A stretch of DNA of 64,000 nt from Desulfomonile tiedjei (GCA_016212925.1 JACRDF010000052.1:186001-250000); one strand, 5' to 3'. Positions 8,080 through 17,526 are shown, counted from the stretch's first letter. Numbers and translations are program-made. The notes: generated by a model not told the origin, from the sequence alone.

Positions 8080-8967
8080 TTACCTAGTCGTTTTACCCAG
8101 CAGGCCTGAAGGCCTGAATATTATGATCAAGGCGGCCAAAGCAAAGAGAAAAGCCATGGCATACTTTTCCAGAACCAGTATGCCGAAAGCGTAGGTTTGG
8201 CCGGTTATAAGAGCGGCAAGGAGTGCTCCCCATACGTTTCCCAAGCCCCCGATTATGACCACCAGAAAGCATTCGATGATGATCAAAACGTCCATTCCTA
8301 GAGCCAGCCTGACGGTAGGCGCAATTACAACACCGGCCAGCCCCGCCAGACCCGTAGCCACCATGAAGACCAAAGTGAACAAAGTCCCCACATTGTAGCC
8401 CAGCAAGCCGACCATATCGCCCTGTTCCGAAGCCGCCCTCATCAGCTTGCCGAGCTTGGTGGTGTTCAGAATGAACCACATGCCCACTGCCACAGCCAGG
8501 CCTGTGCCTATTATGAAAAAGTAATAAGCAGGAAAGGCCTGCCCCAAGAGGTTCACTGACCCTTCAAGCTGCGGGGGCATTCTCACGATCCTCATGTCCG
8601 ATCCCCAGAGCAGCTTGACGGCATCGTTGAAAATGAATATCAGCGCATAGGTCAGAAGAATCTGCAGCAAATGCTCCTTCTCGTAGATCCTTCGCAGCAG
8701 GAAATATTCCACAGCTCCTCCGACAACGCCTATCGCGCACGGTACCACGATCAACGCAATCCAGAATCCATAGCCGGCCCCCATGAAAAGCTGGGTGAGA
8801 GAATAGGCCATATAGGCGGCCAACATGTAGAAAGACCCATGAGCAAAATTTATTACGCGCATCACCCCGAATACCAGGGTAAGGCCGGAGGCCATAAGGA
8901 ACAGGATCATGCCGCGACATAACCCGCTGACGAACTGCGCCACCAACATTGAAGGGTCTATACTCAT
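8080..8967 (-). CDS. livH: LivH-type permease
   Basis: Polytopic protein with the LivH hallmark LTLVFGVMRVINFAHGSFYM in its first third and the EAA-like cytoplasmic loop MRAASEQGDMVGLLGYNV. I prefer the ATG at 8967 (MSIDPSMLVAQF, 295 residues) because the family starts close to the first membrane helix; the frame extends eight codons further to 8991. No strong ribosome site is evident at either. Membrane partner of LivM. A 79-base palindromic element lies between livH and livM, and a ~400-base spacer with a hairpin separates it from livK. Confidence 0.9.
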   Translation of the reverse strand: MSIDPSMLVAQFVSGLCRGMILFLMASGLTLVFGVMRVINFAHGSFYMLAAYMAYSLTQLFMGAGYGFWIALIVVPCAIGVVGGAVEYFLLRRIYEKEHLLQILLTYALIFIFNDAVKLLWGSDMRIVRMPPQLEGSVNLLGQAFPAYYFFIIGTGLAVAVGMWFILNTTKLGKLMRAASEQGDMVGLLGYNVGTLFTLVFMVATGLAGLAGVVIAPTVRLALGMDVLIIIECFLVVIIGGLGNVWGALLAALITGQTYAFGILVLEKYAMAFLFALAALIIIFRPSGLLGKTTR

Positions 8968-9242
8968 GAAGTCACACCAATGTGGGCTCAAGCAAATGCG
9001 CTTGCCGTCCTCACTCCGATTCCCTCCCAGAGGGAAAGTGGAGCAATTACGTGGGCCTTTGGGTTCCCTTTACTGCCGAGAGAGGGCAGAGTGAGGGTCC
9101 CTTCCGTGATTGTGAACAGATACGAATGAGCTTTCAGACCGGGAAATTCAGAGGGAAGCTTGCTTGCACAAAAGGGTTTCCCTCGCGGATTCCCTGTCTG
9201 ATACCCGATCGCGTTCAAACACTGAAGGATCAGGTAGATCCC

Positions 9243-9272
9243 GCACGGACCTAAGCGACCTTAGGTCCGTGC
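9243..9272. terminator. perfect 13-bp hairpin in the livK-livH spacer
   Basis: Arms gcacggacctaag and cttaggtccgtgc with a 4-base loop. On the transcribed (minus) strand no T-run follows, so it is more likely a processing or mRNA-stabilising hairpin than a full terminator. Such a hairpin after the binding-protein gene is common where the binding protein must be made in excess over the permease. The rest of 8968-9371 shows no gene. Confidence 0.6.
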
Positions 9273-9371
9273 TGATTTTGGATCAAACAATCTTCACCGT
9301 TTGAAAGCGAATCCGTATGAAAGCTTATAACAATCGATCCAGGAACCGGGACCGACTTGTCGCTGTGTCGT

Positions 9372-10631
9372 CTACTTGGCTGTTTTCCTGGCTTCCGCGA
9401 TCTCTGCGCAGGAAGGCATCGTCTCTCCCGCCGGGGTAGTGACCACATCTTTGATCACGGGGAACGGAAACCCATCGACCTTGACTATTTTCCCCCAAAA
9501 AGCCGGAGTTTCCGCCTGATGATCGCACTCTCGCATCTTGATCTTGCCAATTGGCGTGTCAATGGTGAGACCTTCCAGAGCCGCGATTACTTTCTCAGTG
9601 TCCGTGGTCCCGGCTTTTCGTATCGCCTCGGTGAGGAACTTGGCACAGCAGTAGCCCGCAAAACTCCCAATTCCCGAGGGATAGGGATCGGGCGCGCCGG
9701 CCTTGGTAGTGAAGTCGAGATATTGTTTCACAAATTCCTTGTTTTGTGGGGTATCCGGATAGTACCAAAGGTAATTTACCCCGCCGTACGCGCCTATAGG
9801 CATGTCTTCCTTCAGAGCTTTAGGGAACAGCGAGTCTGACAGGGCAAAGGCGTATACCGGAAATTGCTCGAAAAGGCCAAAGAGCTTGGCCTGCTTCATG
9901 AAAGCAATCAGTCCGGAAGCCCCGAAAGCCGCGTACACAGCGTCGGGTTTCTTCGCGGCCAAAGCCGTCAGATAAGGAGTATAATCGGTCTCTCCAACCT
10001 TGGGCCACACATCGCCGACTTTTTCCACGTCAGGCTTTATCTTTTTCAGTCCGTCCCAGAAATTCTCGGCAATCGAGTGGCCGTATTCATAATCATCGCC
10101 AATAATGTACCAGTTCTTATAAGGTTGCTGGGACGCATATCGGCTTCCCGCCAGCCCTTCAATAGCAGCGCTGGGGCATCCTCGGAACACATATTTGTGG
10201 CCCTTGTCGCCGGTGATCCGGTGACTCCTGGAAATGTGAACCATGAAAAGCTTCTTCTTCTGCTTAGCGAACTCGGAAACAGCAAGGGCGCCACTGCTAT
10301 TTACGGTCCCGGCAAGGAAATCGACGTTTTCTTTGAGGGTCAACTCTCTGGCGTGCGCGAGGGCTTCATCCGCCTTGAACTTGTCGTCACGGGTCAGGAT
10401 CTCTATCTTTCGGCCATTGATCCCCCCTTTTGCATTGATCTCTTCAACCACCATTTGCCAACCTATGAGGGCAGGCTTGGTAAACGCCGCCGCTCCTCCG
10501 GTGTAGCAGTCAATCATTCCGATCTTGATCGGTTTCTCCGCAGCTGAGGCCACCAAGGTAACCGAGAAAACCATGACTGCCGCGAGGCCCAAGACCAGCC
10601 CGGCATATCGGCATCTAGCACTGAACCGCAT
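9372..10631 (-). CDS. livK: LivK-type periplasmic substrate-binding protein
   Basis: 419 residues: signal peptide (residues ~1-30, cleavage near LVASAAEKP), then a type I periplasmic binding fold (Peripla_BP_6): IKIGMIDCYTGGAAAFTKPA, INAKGGINGRKIEIL, and a hinge-spanning YEYGHSIAENFWDGL. RBS AAGGAGG lies 7 bases before the ATG. First gene of the livKHMGF row. Substrate in this family ranges over branched-chain amino acids, amides, urea and aromatic acids; the binding residues cannot be assigned by eye. A Ser/Arg-rich loop (HISRSHRITGDKGH) replaces the usual short SSxxT ligand loop, so a non-standard ligand is possible. Confidence 0.9.
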   Translation of the reverse strand: MRFSARCRYAGLVLGLAAVMVFSVTLVASAAEKPIKIGMIDCYTGGAAAFTKPALIGWQMVVEEINAKGGINGRKIEILTRDDKFKADEALAHARELTLKENVDFLAGTVNSSGALAVSEFAKQKKKLFMVHISRSHRITGDKGHKYVFRGCPSAAIEGLAGSRYASQQPYKNWYIIGDDYEYGHSIAENFWDGLKKIKPDVEKVGDVWPKVGETDYTPYLTALAAKKPDAVYAAFGASGLIAFMKQAKLFGLFEQFPVYAFALSDSLFPKALKEDMPIGAYGGVNYLWYYPDTPQNKEFVKQYLDFTTKAGAPDPYPSGIGSFAGYCCAKFLTEAIRKAGTTDTEKVIAALEGLTIDTPIGKIKMRECDHQAETPAFWGKIVKVDGFPFPVIKDVVTTPAGETMPSCAEIAEARKTAK

Positions 10632-11127
10632 TTTATGCCTCCTTGTGTGAAAGCTTTACTCCAAATGCAACCGTAGTTCGGCCGCTCAATAACTCCCCAT
10701 TAGACGAAGAATATCGGAGCACCTGAATCCCGTATTCGCGGAATAATCACACTGATATGACTGCAAACATACTTTAGCGGAACAGTTGGTTCGGAAAGTT
10801 TTCGGCTTACACATATTGCCAGGACAGATGCCCTAAAATGCTACACGATCAAGGTTGTCGCCAACAATCAGGGTCGGCGGGCACGGCCCGCCGACTACGA
10901 TTGGGCGAGACCTATCCTGTAGCGGGCCGTACCCGCCTTTTTGGGCTGGTTGCTAAAAGGGATGCCTAAGATTGAGGTCTTTTTTGCCGACAGCTCAGTC
11001 GCGCTGTTCCGACAAAACCTTTGGCAACATCTACATGCGTTCTAGCCTGTTTGGGAGGATACGCCACCACTGGTTTGCGTGTCAACGATAACCTACCCGG
11101 TTTCTCGTCATACCGGCAAAATGGTGC
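10632..11127. other. intergenic region between livK and the glcF-like gene
   Basis: No gene is visible. It carries the livK ribosome site and a perfect hairpin at 10873-10895 (10-bp arms gtcggcgggc/gcccgccgac, 3-base loop), followed by a related gcgggccgtacccgc stretch near 10922. The livK promoter must be here but I cannot pick one out. Confidence 0.5.
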
Positions 11128-11304
11128 CCACGAGCCTTTTAACTTTTCTCGCTATTTGGGAACGCATACCGGGAGGCTCCCGCCTCCATTATGACCCCCT
11201 GAGGAAATGCGCCGGAATTTCCGGGCCGGAGCCCGGACAGCAGACATTCCCAGGCTGGAGCCTGGGAACGAGAAGACCACGAGCCTTTAACTTTTCTCGC
11301 TATT
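11128..11304. repeat. 118-base repeat lying between 28-29 bp direct repeats
   Basis: The stretch ccacgagccttttaactttt... occurs at 11128-11156 and again, lacking one T, at 11277-11304. Between them lies the 118-base composite repeat (11158-11275) that also occurs at 5273-5390. The right-hand direct repeat includes the stop codon and last codon of the glcF-like gene (stop at 11300-11302). The arrangement looks like insertion of a small mobile repeat with a long target duplication, or a local tandem duplication. Confidence 0.8.
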
Positions 11305-12556
11305 CCGGCTCCTTGGCAAGGGACCTCCTGACAAGCTCTATTGTATGCACGACTTCCGTGCAATCGTCGTCGGAGAGGTTCCCGGCAAGGGTAAGGCGGC
11401 AGCCGGGACATCCTGTGGCCACTATTTTCGCGCCGGTTGCAAATATGTTGTGTTTCTTCTTTAAGGTAATTTCCCGTGAGAGATCGACGTTATCGAATTG
11501 GTACGAGCCCCCGCCGCCGCAACATTCGTTCGCTCCTTCCATGTTCACCAGACTTACACCGGGAAGAGATCGCAGTATTTTCCTGGGCTCTTCACTAACG
11601 CCCATGCCACGGATCAGGTGACACGGATCATGGTAGGTCACGGAAAGAGGTTCACCGGAACACGAGTCTTGAATCGGCAAATCGTCGACGTGCTCGGCCA
11701 CAATTTGCGAGATGTCTTTCACCTTTGCCGCGACCCTTTTCGACTTTTCCGCGTCCATGCCCAGATCTTCGAGAAGTTCCGGAATGCCTTTCTTCAAGGC
11801 TGAACCGCAGGTGGCGCAATCTACCACTATCGCGTCAACGTCAACGCTATCGAAAATATCCAGGTTCTTGAAGATATTCGGCAACGCCTGTTTGGCCGCG
11901 CCGCTGAGGAACATCGGAGCGGAGCAGCACACCTGATCCTGCGGAACTACCACTTCTATGCCCAATCGAAGCAATACTTCCAGCATCGCGTTTCCCACAT
12001 CGCCGTAGATCAGGTCCGTAGCGCAACCTACAAAATATGCGACTCGACCGACCTTTTTGTTTTTAGGCGACAGCTTTTCCGGTGTTGTTTGCCGGAAAGG
12101 CTTTTTGTTAGGCCTTGGCAATTTCTCGATTGGGATGTTGCCGACCTTCAACTGCAATCCCAGTGTGTCCACAAGAAGGCTTTGCCCTGCTCGAGCTGCG
12201 GCCGAAGCTTTCCAGGCTCGCGAACTCTTGCTCAGGGCCGAGAAAAGGATCCTCTTGGAAAATGGCTTGCCGAAAATATGGTCAAGTTCCAGTCGCATGT
12301 TTCTGAACAGCCTGTCGATCCGAACGCCGGACGGACAAAAGGCTGCGCAGGCGTCGCACAACATGCAGCTCATCAAGGCCTGTTCCACTCTGGGAGAGAT
12401 CTTCAGGTCGCCTTCCAGATAATGCTTCACGATCTGCGCTCTCCCCCTCGGGGCAAAGTATTCCTGCCTGGTAATCTTGTAGGTGGGGCACACCTGCTGG
12501 CACATCCCGCATTTACGACAGTGGTGCAGATCTTGTTCGATTGCCTGGGAAAACAT
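11300..12556 (-). CDS. GlcF-type iron-sulfur subunit with two CCG domains
   Basis: 418 residues. Two 4Fe-4S motifs at the N-terminus (CRKCGMCQQVCP at ~15 and CMLCDACAAFCP at ~65) are followed by two Cys-rich CCG domains (VGCATD...QVCCSAP; HDPCHL...ECCGGGGSY and GCPGCR). This is the architecture of the glycolate oxidase Fe-S subunit and of related lactate dehydrogenase and heterodisulfide-reductase-D-like proteins. It should take electrons from the GlcD-like flavoprotein encoded immediately upstream in the row (59-base gap). The 3' end lies in a direct repeat flanking a repeat element. Confidence 0.88.
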   Translation of the reverse strand: MFSQAIEQDLHHCRKCGMCQQVCPTYKITRQEYFAPRGRAQIVKHYLEGDLKISPRVEQALMSCMLCDACAAFCPSGVRIDRLFRNMRLELDHIFGKPFSKRILFSALSKSSRAWKASAAARAGQSLLVDTLGLQLKVGNIPIEKLPRPNKKPFRQTTPEKLSPKNKKVGRVAYFVGCATDLIYGDVGNAMLEVLLRLGIEVVVPQDQVCCSAPMFLSGAAKQALPNIFKNLDIFDSVDVDAIVVDCATCGSALKKGIPELLEDLGMDAEKSKRVAAKVKDISQIVAEHVDDLPIQDSCSGEPLSVTYHDPCHLIRGMGVSEEPRKILRSLPGVSLVNMEGANECCGGGGSYQFDNVDLSREITLKKKHNIFATGAKIVATGCPGCRLTLAGNLSDDDCTEVVHTIELVRRSLAKEPE

Positions 12557-12615
12557 GGGTTGTCTACCTATCTGCTTCTATTGTCAAAGCCAATGGATTG
12601 GCGGGCCTTTGAGGC

Positions 12616-13986
12616 TCAGACGAACTTGCCCGGATTGAGAATTCCTTTTGGATCGAAGTAGTCCTTAATGCCGTGCATCACTCTGAGCGCGACGCTATCC
12701 ATTGCCAGTGGCATGAAGGGTGCCTTGGCCAGCCCGATACCGTGTTCGCCTGAAAGGGTCCCGCCCAGGGCCAATGCTTCGGGAACCAGTTCGTCACAGG
12801 CCTTTAGGACTCTTTGGTATTCTTCTTCATCTCGCCGATCGAACACCATGCAGGGATGAAGATTCCCATCGCCTGCATGCGCGAACACACCTACGGAAAT
12901 CCCGTTGCGCTCGCAGATTTCCACGACCTTCCTTATCATCGCGGTGAGATTGGAAACCGGCACTGTAACGTCTTCCGTTACAATGTTCGGCTTGATCCGC
13001 ATCAAGGCAGTCCCCGCGGATCGTCGGGCCAACCACAAACGGTCCGCTTCGGCAGCGTCCGCGGCGCTGACGATGTTTACCGCGTGCTTTTCCTTGAGAA
13101 CAGCTTCAATCTGCTTGACCTCTCGTTCCAGGGTTTCAGGACCGCCGTCCACCTGAATGAGGAGTATTCCTTCCACATCAACTGGCAGTCCCAAGTTGAA
13201 GGATTTCTCAACCGCTCTTACTGTGAACTGATCCATAAGCTCCAGCGAGGCGGGAATGATGCCGCCGGCCAGGATGGCTGACACCGCATCGGAGCAATCT
13301 TCGAGCTTGACGAAGTCGGCCCGAACCGTCCGACTTGCGAGCGGCCTGGGGACCAGGCGTACTATTATTTCCGTGATGATCCCAAGGGTGCCTTCTGAAC
13401 CGCACAGAAGCGTTGTCAGGTTGTACCCCGTCACGTTCTTCAGAGTGCGTCCACCTGTCTTCAGCACATCACCGTTGGCGAGGACAACAGTCAGCCCCAG
13501 CAAATAGTCCTTGGTCACGCCGTACTTCAGAGTCCGAGGTCCTCCCGCGTTGGTTGCCACCGTGCCCCCCATGGTGGCCACAGCCCAGGAAGCCGGGTCC
13601 GGCGGATACATAAAGCCGAGCTTTTCAACCGCCTTCTGAAGATCGAGATTCACCACTCCGGGCTGTACCGTGGCCGTAAGGCTACCTGTATCAATTGCGA
13701 GAATTTTGTCCATTTTGGTCAGGCAGACGACAATACCGCCCCGAATCGGGATGCTTTCCCCGGCCAGGTTGCTGCCTCCTCCCCTCGGAGTCACGGGAAC
13801 GTCTTCCCGGTATGCAACTTTCATGATGGCCGATACTTCTTCCGTAGTAACAGGAAAGAGTACGATCTCCGGAAGATGCTCTTCGGTATAGGCATCGAAC
13901 GAATAAGTCACAAGATGTTCAGGCGCATCAGTGGCCCGATCCGGACCGACTATTTTCGCAAGCTCCTTCTTTATTTCATCCCTCAT
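12616..13986 (-). CDS. GlcD-type FAD-linked 2-hydroxyacid oxidase/dehydrogenase
   Basis: 456 residues from the ATG at 13986, which has GGAGG 7 bases upstream. FAD_binding_4 domain: TPRGGGSNLAGESIP (~70) and TNAGGPRTLKYGVTKDY (~145); FAD-oxidase_C domain ends with GVFAHAGDGNLHPC and the near-terminal GEHGIGLAK. Homologues oxidise glycolate or D-lactate. The two subunits GlcD and GlcF are adjacent, and an FrhB-like protein precedes GlcD by 24 bases, so electrons may go to ferredoxin or F420 rather than quinone. Substrate cannot be read from sequence alone. Confidence 0.9.
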   Translation of the reverse strand: MRDEIKKELAKIVGPDRATDAPEHLVTYSFDAYTEEHLPEIVLFPVTTEEVSAIMKVAYREDVPVTPRGGGSNLAGESIPIRGGIVVCLTKMDKILAIDTGSLTATVQPGVVNLDLQKAVEKLGFMYPPDPASWAVATMGGTVATNAGGPRTLKYGVTKDYLLGLTVVLANGDVLKTGGRTLKNVTGYNLTTLLCGSEGTLGIITEIIVRLVPRPLASRTVRADFVKLEDCSDAVSAILAGGIIPASLELMDQFTVRAVEKSFNLGLPVDVEGILLIQVDGGPETLEREVKQIEAVLKEKHAVNIVSAADAAEADRLWLARRSAGTALMRIKPNIVTEDVTVPVSNLTAMIRKVVEICERNGISVGVFAHAGDGNLHPCMVFDRRDEEEYQRVLKACDELVPEALALGGTLSGEHGIGLAKAPFMPLAMDSVALRVMHGIKDYFDPKGILNPGKFV

Positions 13987-14010
13987 TAAGGCCTCCAAAC
14001 CTTACTTAAA

Positions 14011-15066
14011 TCATGGTTGGGCCGACATTGCTCGGCTTCTCTTGTTCAAGGAAGCCTGCCTCAAATGGGCGAGATTCTCTTCCGGAAAAGGCTCGATCGC
14101 CAGGATTAGGCTTTCTTCCGCGGTTTTCACCGAATTCATTCCGGTTTTTGTCCTGATTAGCATGGTATTCCACCCGGGCCTGCCCTCGAACATGCCTACC
14201 GATATGTCGGCAAATTCAGAAGTCATGTCAGGGCATCGTTGACAAGCGCTTTGAATCAGAGGGCGGAGTTCGTCAAGGGAGATGGATTCCACTCCGTCCG
14301 CGGTTTCAATGTTCAGAGTATTTGCCGGCGGCGGAGGAATGTCATATTTCTTGATCTCCTTATTGGGCCATCGCATGGAGAGAAGTGAGTTGAATTCCCG
14401 CGCTGAAAACGTCCAGTTGCAGAACAGCCCCACCAGGAGCACGATTCGTCCTTTAAGGTTTTCCTTTTTCAGGTCATAGACCTGCATTTTACGAACCGAC
14501 CTGATTTGACAGGGAAGTCCGACCACTCCGATTCGATTGAAACCTCTGTCCAAAGCCTGTCGCAAAGCCTCCAAAGAATGGGCCCCGATGAACTTCGATC
14601 CTGTGCAGGCTTTTATTTCGTCAGCAGTAGTTGCAACCACCCCACGGGCAAACCCATCGGGACCGCCGGAAGCGGTGAGGACAGCCGCGTCGATGAGACC
14701 TTTTTCCAACGCCATGACCATCAAGGAGGTGACTGTGCCGCCGGCTTGCGCAACCGAAGCTATTTCACCGGAGGTCGATCGGGATGCTTTGGCTTCAATC
14801 CAATTGCCTAGGCCGTCCCCGTCGTACTGGGCGGCAAAGACCTCTCGTGCGACAACAGCCTCGTCGAAGGACACGGCGGGGCAGTACGCGTAGCATCGGC
14901 CCTCGGATCGGGTGCATGAATCCAATTTAACCGTTTTGCCCTTGAATTTCGTGAGGTAAGGGCATTGTCCGACGCATGCGCCACAGGCAGCGCATACCCC
15001 CTGGGCAATGACTCGCTCATACAGTTCTTCCAGTATGCCGGCTTGCTGCACTGTTGCTCCTTTCAC
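14011..15066 (-). CDS. FrhB-family (coenzyme F420 hydrogenase beta subunit-like) iron-sulfur flavoprotein
   Basis: 351 residues, GTG start. N-terminal 4Fe-4S ligands in CAACGACVGQCP (~24-35) and a second Cys set (CTRSEGRCYAYCP, ~51-63), then the FrhB_FdhB N and C domains: AQAGGTVTSLMVMALEKGLID, VGLPCQIRSVRKM and the CQRCPDMTSEFADISVG motif. FrhB relatives carry FAD and connect F420 or ferredoxin to partner oxidoreductases. Only 17 bases separate it from the upstream kinase stop and 24 from glcD, so all four genes may share a transcript. An electron-transfer partner for the GlcDF pair is the natural reading. Confidence 0.88.
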   Translation of the reverse strand: MKGATVQQAGILEELYERVIAQGVCAACGACVGQCPYLTKFKGKTVKLDSCTRSEGRCYAYCPAVSFDEAVVAREVFAAQYDGDGLGNWIEAKASRSTSGEIASVAQAGGTVTSLMVMALEKGLIDAAVLTASGGPDGFARGVVATTADEIKACTGSKFIGAHSLEALRQALDRGFNRIGVVGLPCQIRSVRKMQVYDLKKENLKGRIVLLVGLFCNWTFSAREFNSLLSMRWPNKEIKKYDIPPPPANTLNIETADGVESISLDELRPLIQSACQRCPDMTSEFADISVGMFEGRPGWNTMLIRTKTGMNSVKTAEESLILAIEPFPEENLAHLRQASLNKRSRAMSAQP

Positions 15067-15083
15067 AGCGGACGCTTCCGAAC

Positions 15084-17138
15084 TTACGAGAGGCCTTCAC
15101 ACCATCGGCTCAGTTGCCTCGCATCGAGCGTCTCGTTTGTCAATCTCTTGAAGTGTATTCTGACCTCAGCTCCCTTTGACCGACGGACCTCCATTCGCCC
15201 CCCCAGTTGCTTGACCAGGATGTTGACGAGGCGCAAGCCCAAGGTTTGTGGGCTATTGAGATCAACGTTTTCGGGGAGGCCGACCCCGTTGTCGGAAACA
15301 ATCAGATCGAACCGATCGTCACTGGACGCAAAAAAGAATCGAATCGTGCCGGGCCTGCCGTCCGGGAAAGCATGCTTAAGGCAATTGGAGACCAGCTCAT
15401 TGGCAATAAGTGCACATGGAGTTGCGATGTCTACCGTCAATGGAACGACTTCGATGTCAAGCTTCACAACAACCTGGTTTGAGTTCGCGCCGAAAGAGTG
15501 GAACAGGTCAGCCAGAAGACTGCGGATATATTCCTTGAAGTCAATGTGGGCCAGGTCGCTTGCCCGGTAGAGTTTCTCGTGGATGAGCGCCATTGATTGG
15601 ATGCGGCTGCGGCTCTCCGAAAACATCTGTTCGTATGTCTTTGTTTTCGAATCTCGAGATTGTAGATTCAGCAGGCTCGATACAACCTGAAGATTGTTCT
15701 TGACCCTGTGGTGGACTTCCCGCAACAGGACTTCGTTCTCCTTTAGGGATTCCCTGAGCTGATCTTCCGCTATTTTGCGGTCTGTTATATCACGGTCGAA
15801 AATGGCGACTGCCTTGACATTTCCGCTGTCATCCAAAATGGGATAAACAGAGTTGTCAAAAAAACGTCCGGCGCATTCATCGTGGAATCGGACACCCGCG
15901 CCGGATTGAACCGCCTTGTCAAGCCAGCTCTCTCTAATTTCCCGCACTCCCGTAGGGAGGTAATTCAGCGCTTTTTTGCCTATCAATTCGCTCACCGGTT
16001 TCCCAATTCTCCTGGCGGCGGCTTCGTTCAAAGCCAGAAAATTTGCTTCAGGATCGAGCAACAGGGCATGGTCGGTTGTGCCGTTAAGTAAGGCCTCGAT
16101 GGTATCTTTGCTTTCCCTCAAGGCCTCTTCTTGACGTTTGCGCTGGGTGATGTCCCGGGAGATGCCGATTATGCCCACAGGGGTTCCGTTCTCGTCACGC
16201 AAAAAAGAGGTGGTGATCTCGAACCACACGATGGTCCCGTTCTTGTGGTAATGTTCGACCGTCACGGTGCGGGAGACGAACCTGTCCCTGGGCTTAGGTT
16301 TTTCCAAGCCCAGTTCTTCCTCCAAAGCACTGAGGACGAGTTCACGAGATTGCGGGGTCAGGACGTCGAGAGGGTTCAATGACATGATCTCTTCGACAGT
16401 ATAACCGAGGACTTCATGGACGGAGGGACTGATGTATGTATATTTGAGATTCAAGTCAACCGACCAGATGAGGTCTTTGGCCGTCTCTACGAGCATCCGG
16501 TGGAGCAATTCACTTTTCGCCAGCTCATCCTGTATTTTCTCTCGCCGCGAGATCTCATTTCTTAGTTGGGCGTTGGCTTTCGACAATTCCGCTGTGCGTA
16601 CCCGGACTCTCTTTTCGAGTTCATCGTGCGCCTGACGTAAAGCCACCTCCGCCCGCTTTTGCTCCGTGATATCACGGGCGAAAACAGCCAAGGCCGTGAC
16701 GGTGCCTTGTGAGTCCAAAATAGGATAAATGCTCTCATCAAAGACGCGGCCACGGTTCTCTTGTTCTTCCCGGAGAGGTTTGCCTGTGCGAATCACCCTT
16801 GCGAGTCGGTTTTGCCTTCGTTTGGTCACGTCAGGGGGGAAGAATTGGAAGGCCGATTGCCCCAGCAGTTCATCCGGCCTTTTCCCCAGTCTCTGAGCCA
16901 GAGCATCATTCACAGCAAGATAAACCCCTGAAGAGTCCGTGATACACGCTACATCCGTAGTGGCATTGAGAAGCGCAGCGAATCTCTCATTTGTCTGTTT
17001 CACCAGTTGTCGAGCGTTTTCTTCCCCCGGCTTCGCGTGATTCCTTTGCTCCTGGGCGGCCTGAAGCTCCGAGAGCTTGCTCCGCAAATCCTTGAGTTCG
17101 TCCAAGAGCTGTTCTCGGGTTTTGTCTCTATCCTGCAT
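15084..17138 (-). CDS. soluble PAS-domain sensor histidine kinase, HisKA_2/LytS-like
   Basis: 684 residues with no membrane segment. A short coiled coil (1-50) precedes three PAS domains (about 55-165, 225-345, 350-460), each closed by a DITxQKR/DITDRK motif. The kinase core uses VHHRVKNNLQVVSSLLNLQS (H-box of the HisKA_2/HWE-like class) around residue 478 and an HATPase region with ALIANELVSNCLKHA and SDNGVGLP. No receiver domain is attached, and no response regulator is adjacent. The ATG at 17138 has a weak GGGAAA upstream. The close spacing to FrhB-GlcDF suggests it senses redox or substrate and affects that module, but that is inference. Confidence 0.88.
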   Translation of the reverse strand: MQDRDKTREQLLDELKDLRSKLSELQAAQEQRNHAKPGEENARQLVKQTNERFAALLNATTDVACITDSSGVYLAVNDALAQRLGKRPDELLGQSAFQFFPPDVTKRRQNRLARVIRTGKPLREEQENRGRVFDESIYPILDSQGTVTALAVFARDITEQKRAEVALRQAHDELEKRVRVRTAELSKANAQLRNEISRREKIQDELAKSELLHRMLVETAKDLIWSVDLNLKYTYISPSVHEVLGYTVEEIMSLNPLDVLTPQSRELVLSALEEELGLEKPKPRDRFVSRTVTVEHYHKNGTIVWFEITTSFLRDENGTPVGIIGISRDITQRKRQEEALRESKDTIEALLNGTTDHALLLDPEANFLALNEAAARRIGKPVSELIGKKALNYLPTGVREIRESWLDKAVQSGAGVRFHDECAGRFFDNSVYPILDDSGNVKAVAIFDRDITDRKIAEDQLRESLKENEVLLREVHHRVKNNLQVVSSLLNLQSRDSKTKTYEQMFSESRSRIQSMALIHEKLYRASDLAHIDFKEYIRSLLADLFHSFGANSNQVVVKLDIEVVPLTVDIATPCALIANELVSNCLKHAFPDGRPGTIRFFFASSDDRFDLIVSDNGVGLPENVDLNSPQTLGLRLVNILVKQLGGRMEVRRSKGAEVRIHFKRLTNETLDARQLSRWCEGLS

Positions 17139-17331
17139 GCGGGTTTTCCCGGAAGAAAGCCATCCTCGGCGGGGTCGCTGCTCCGTGGCATAAACCGTTA
17201 GACACTAAGCTTATGCCAAACTATCGGTTAAGTCAAAACAATGGCACTGAAATGGTTTCGCGATCCCTCAGGTTTCAGGAATTGCAGGGGCGGGGTAGGG
17301 GAAAGTCACAGATCGGCTCTTTCAGAGCTTA

Positions 17332-17526
17332 TATAGCAGTTCTCGAAGGTAATCGCAGATTGACTTATGAGTGTCCCGCGAACGCGGGACCGGCTTGTCC
17401 GGCAGTGCGACTCCCTTCGGAAAAAACTTTTGAGAATCATCATATAGTAGTTCTCGAAAGTAATCACGGATTCACTTGTGGTTGTTCCGCCAGACGGGAT
17501 CGGCTTGTTCGACAGTGCCACGCTCC
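17332..17526. repeat. imperfect tandem repeat, two ~84-base copies 111 bases apart
   Basis: Copy 1 (17332-17413) and copy 2 (17443-17526) share the order tatag-agttctcgaa, taatc, gattgactt/gattcactt, cgggaccggcttgt/cgggatcggcttgt and cagtgc. Neither has coding character. It lies in the kinase-kinase gap. Confidence 0.75.
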
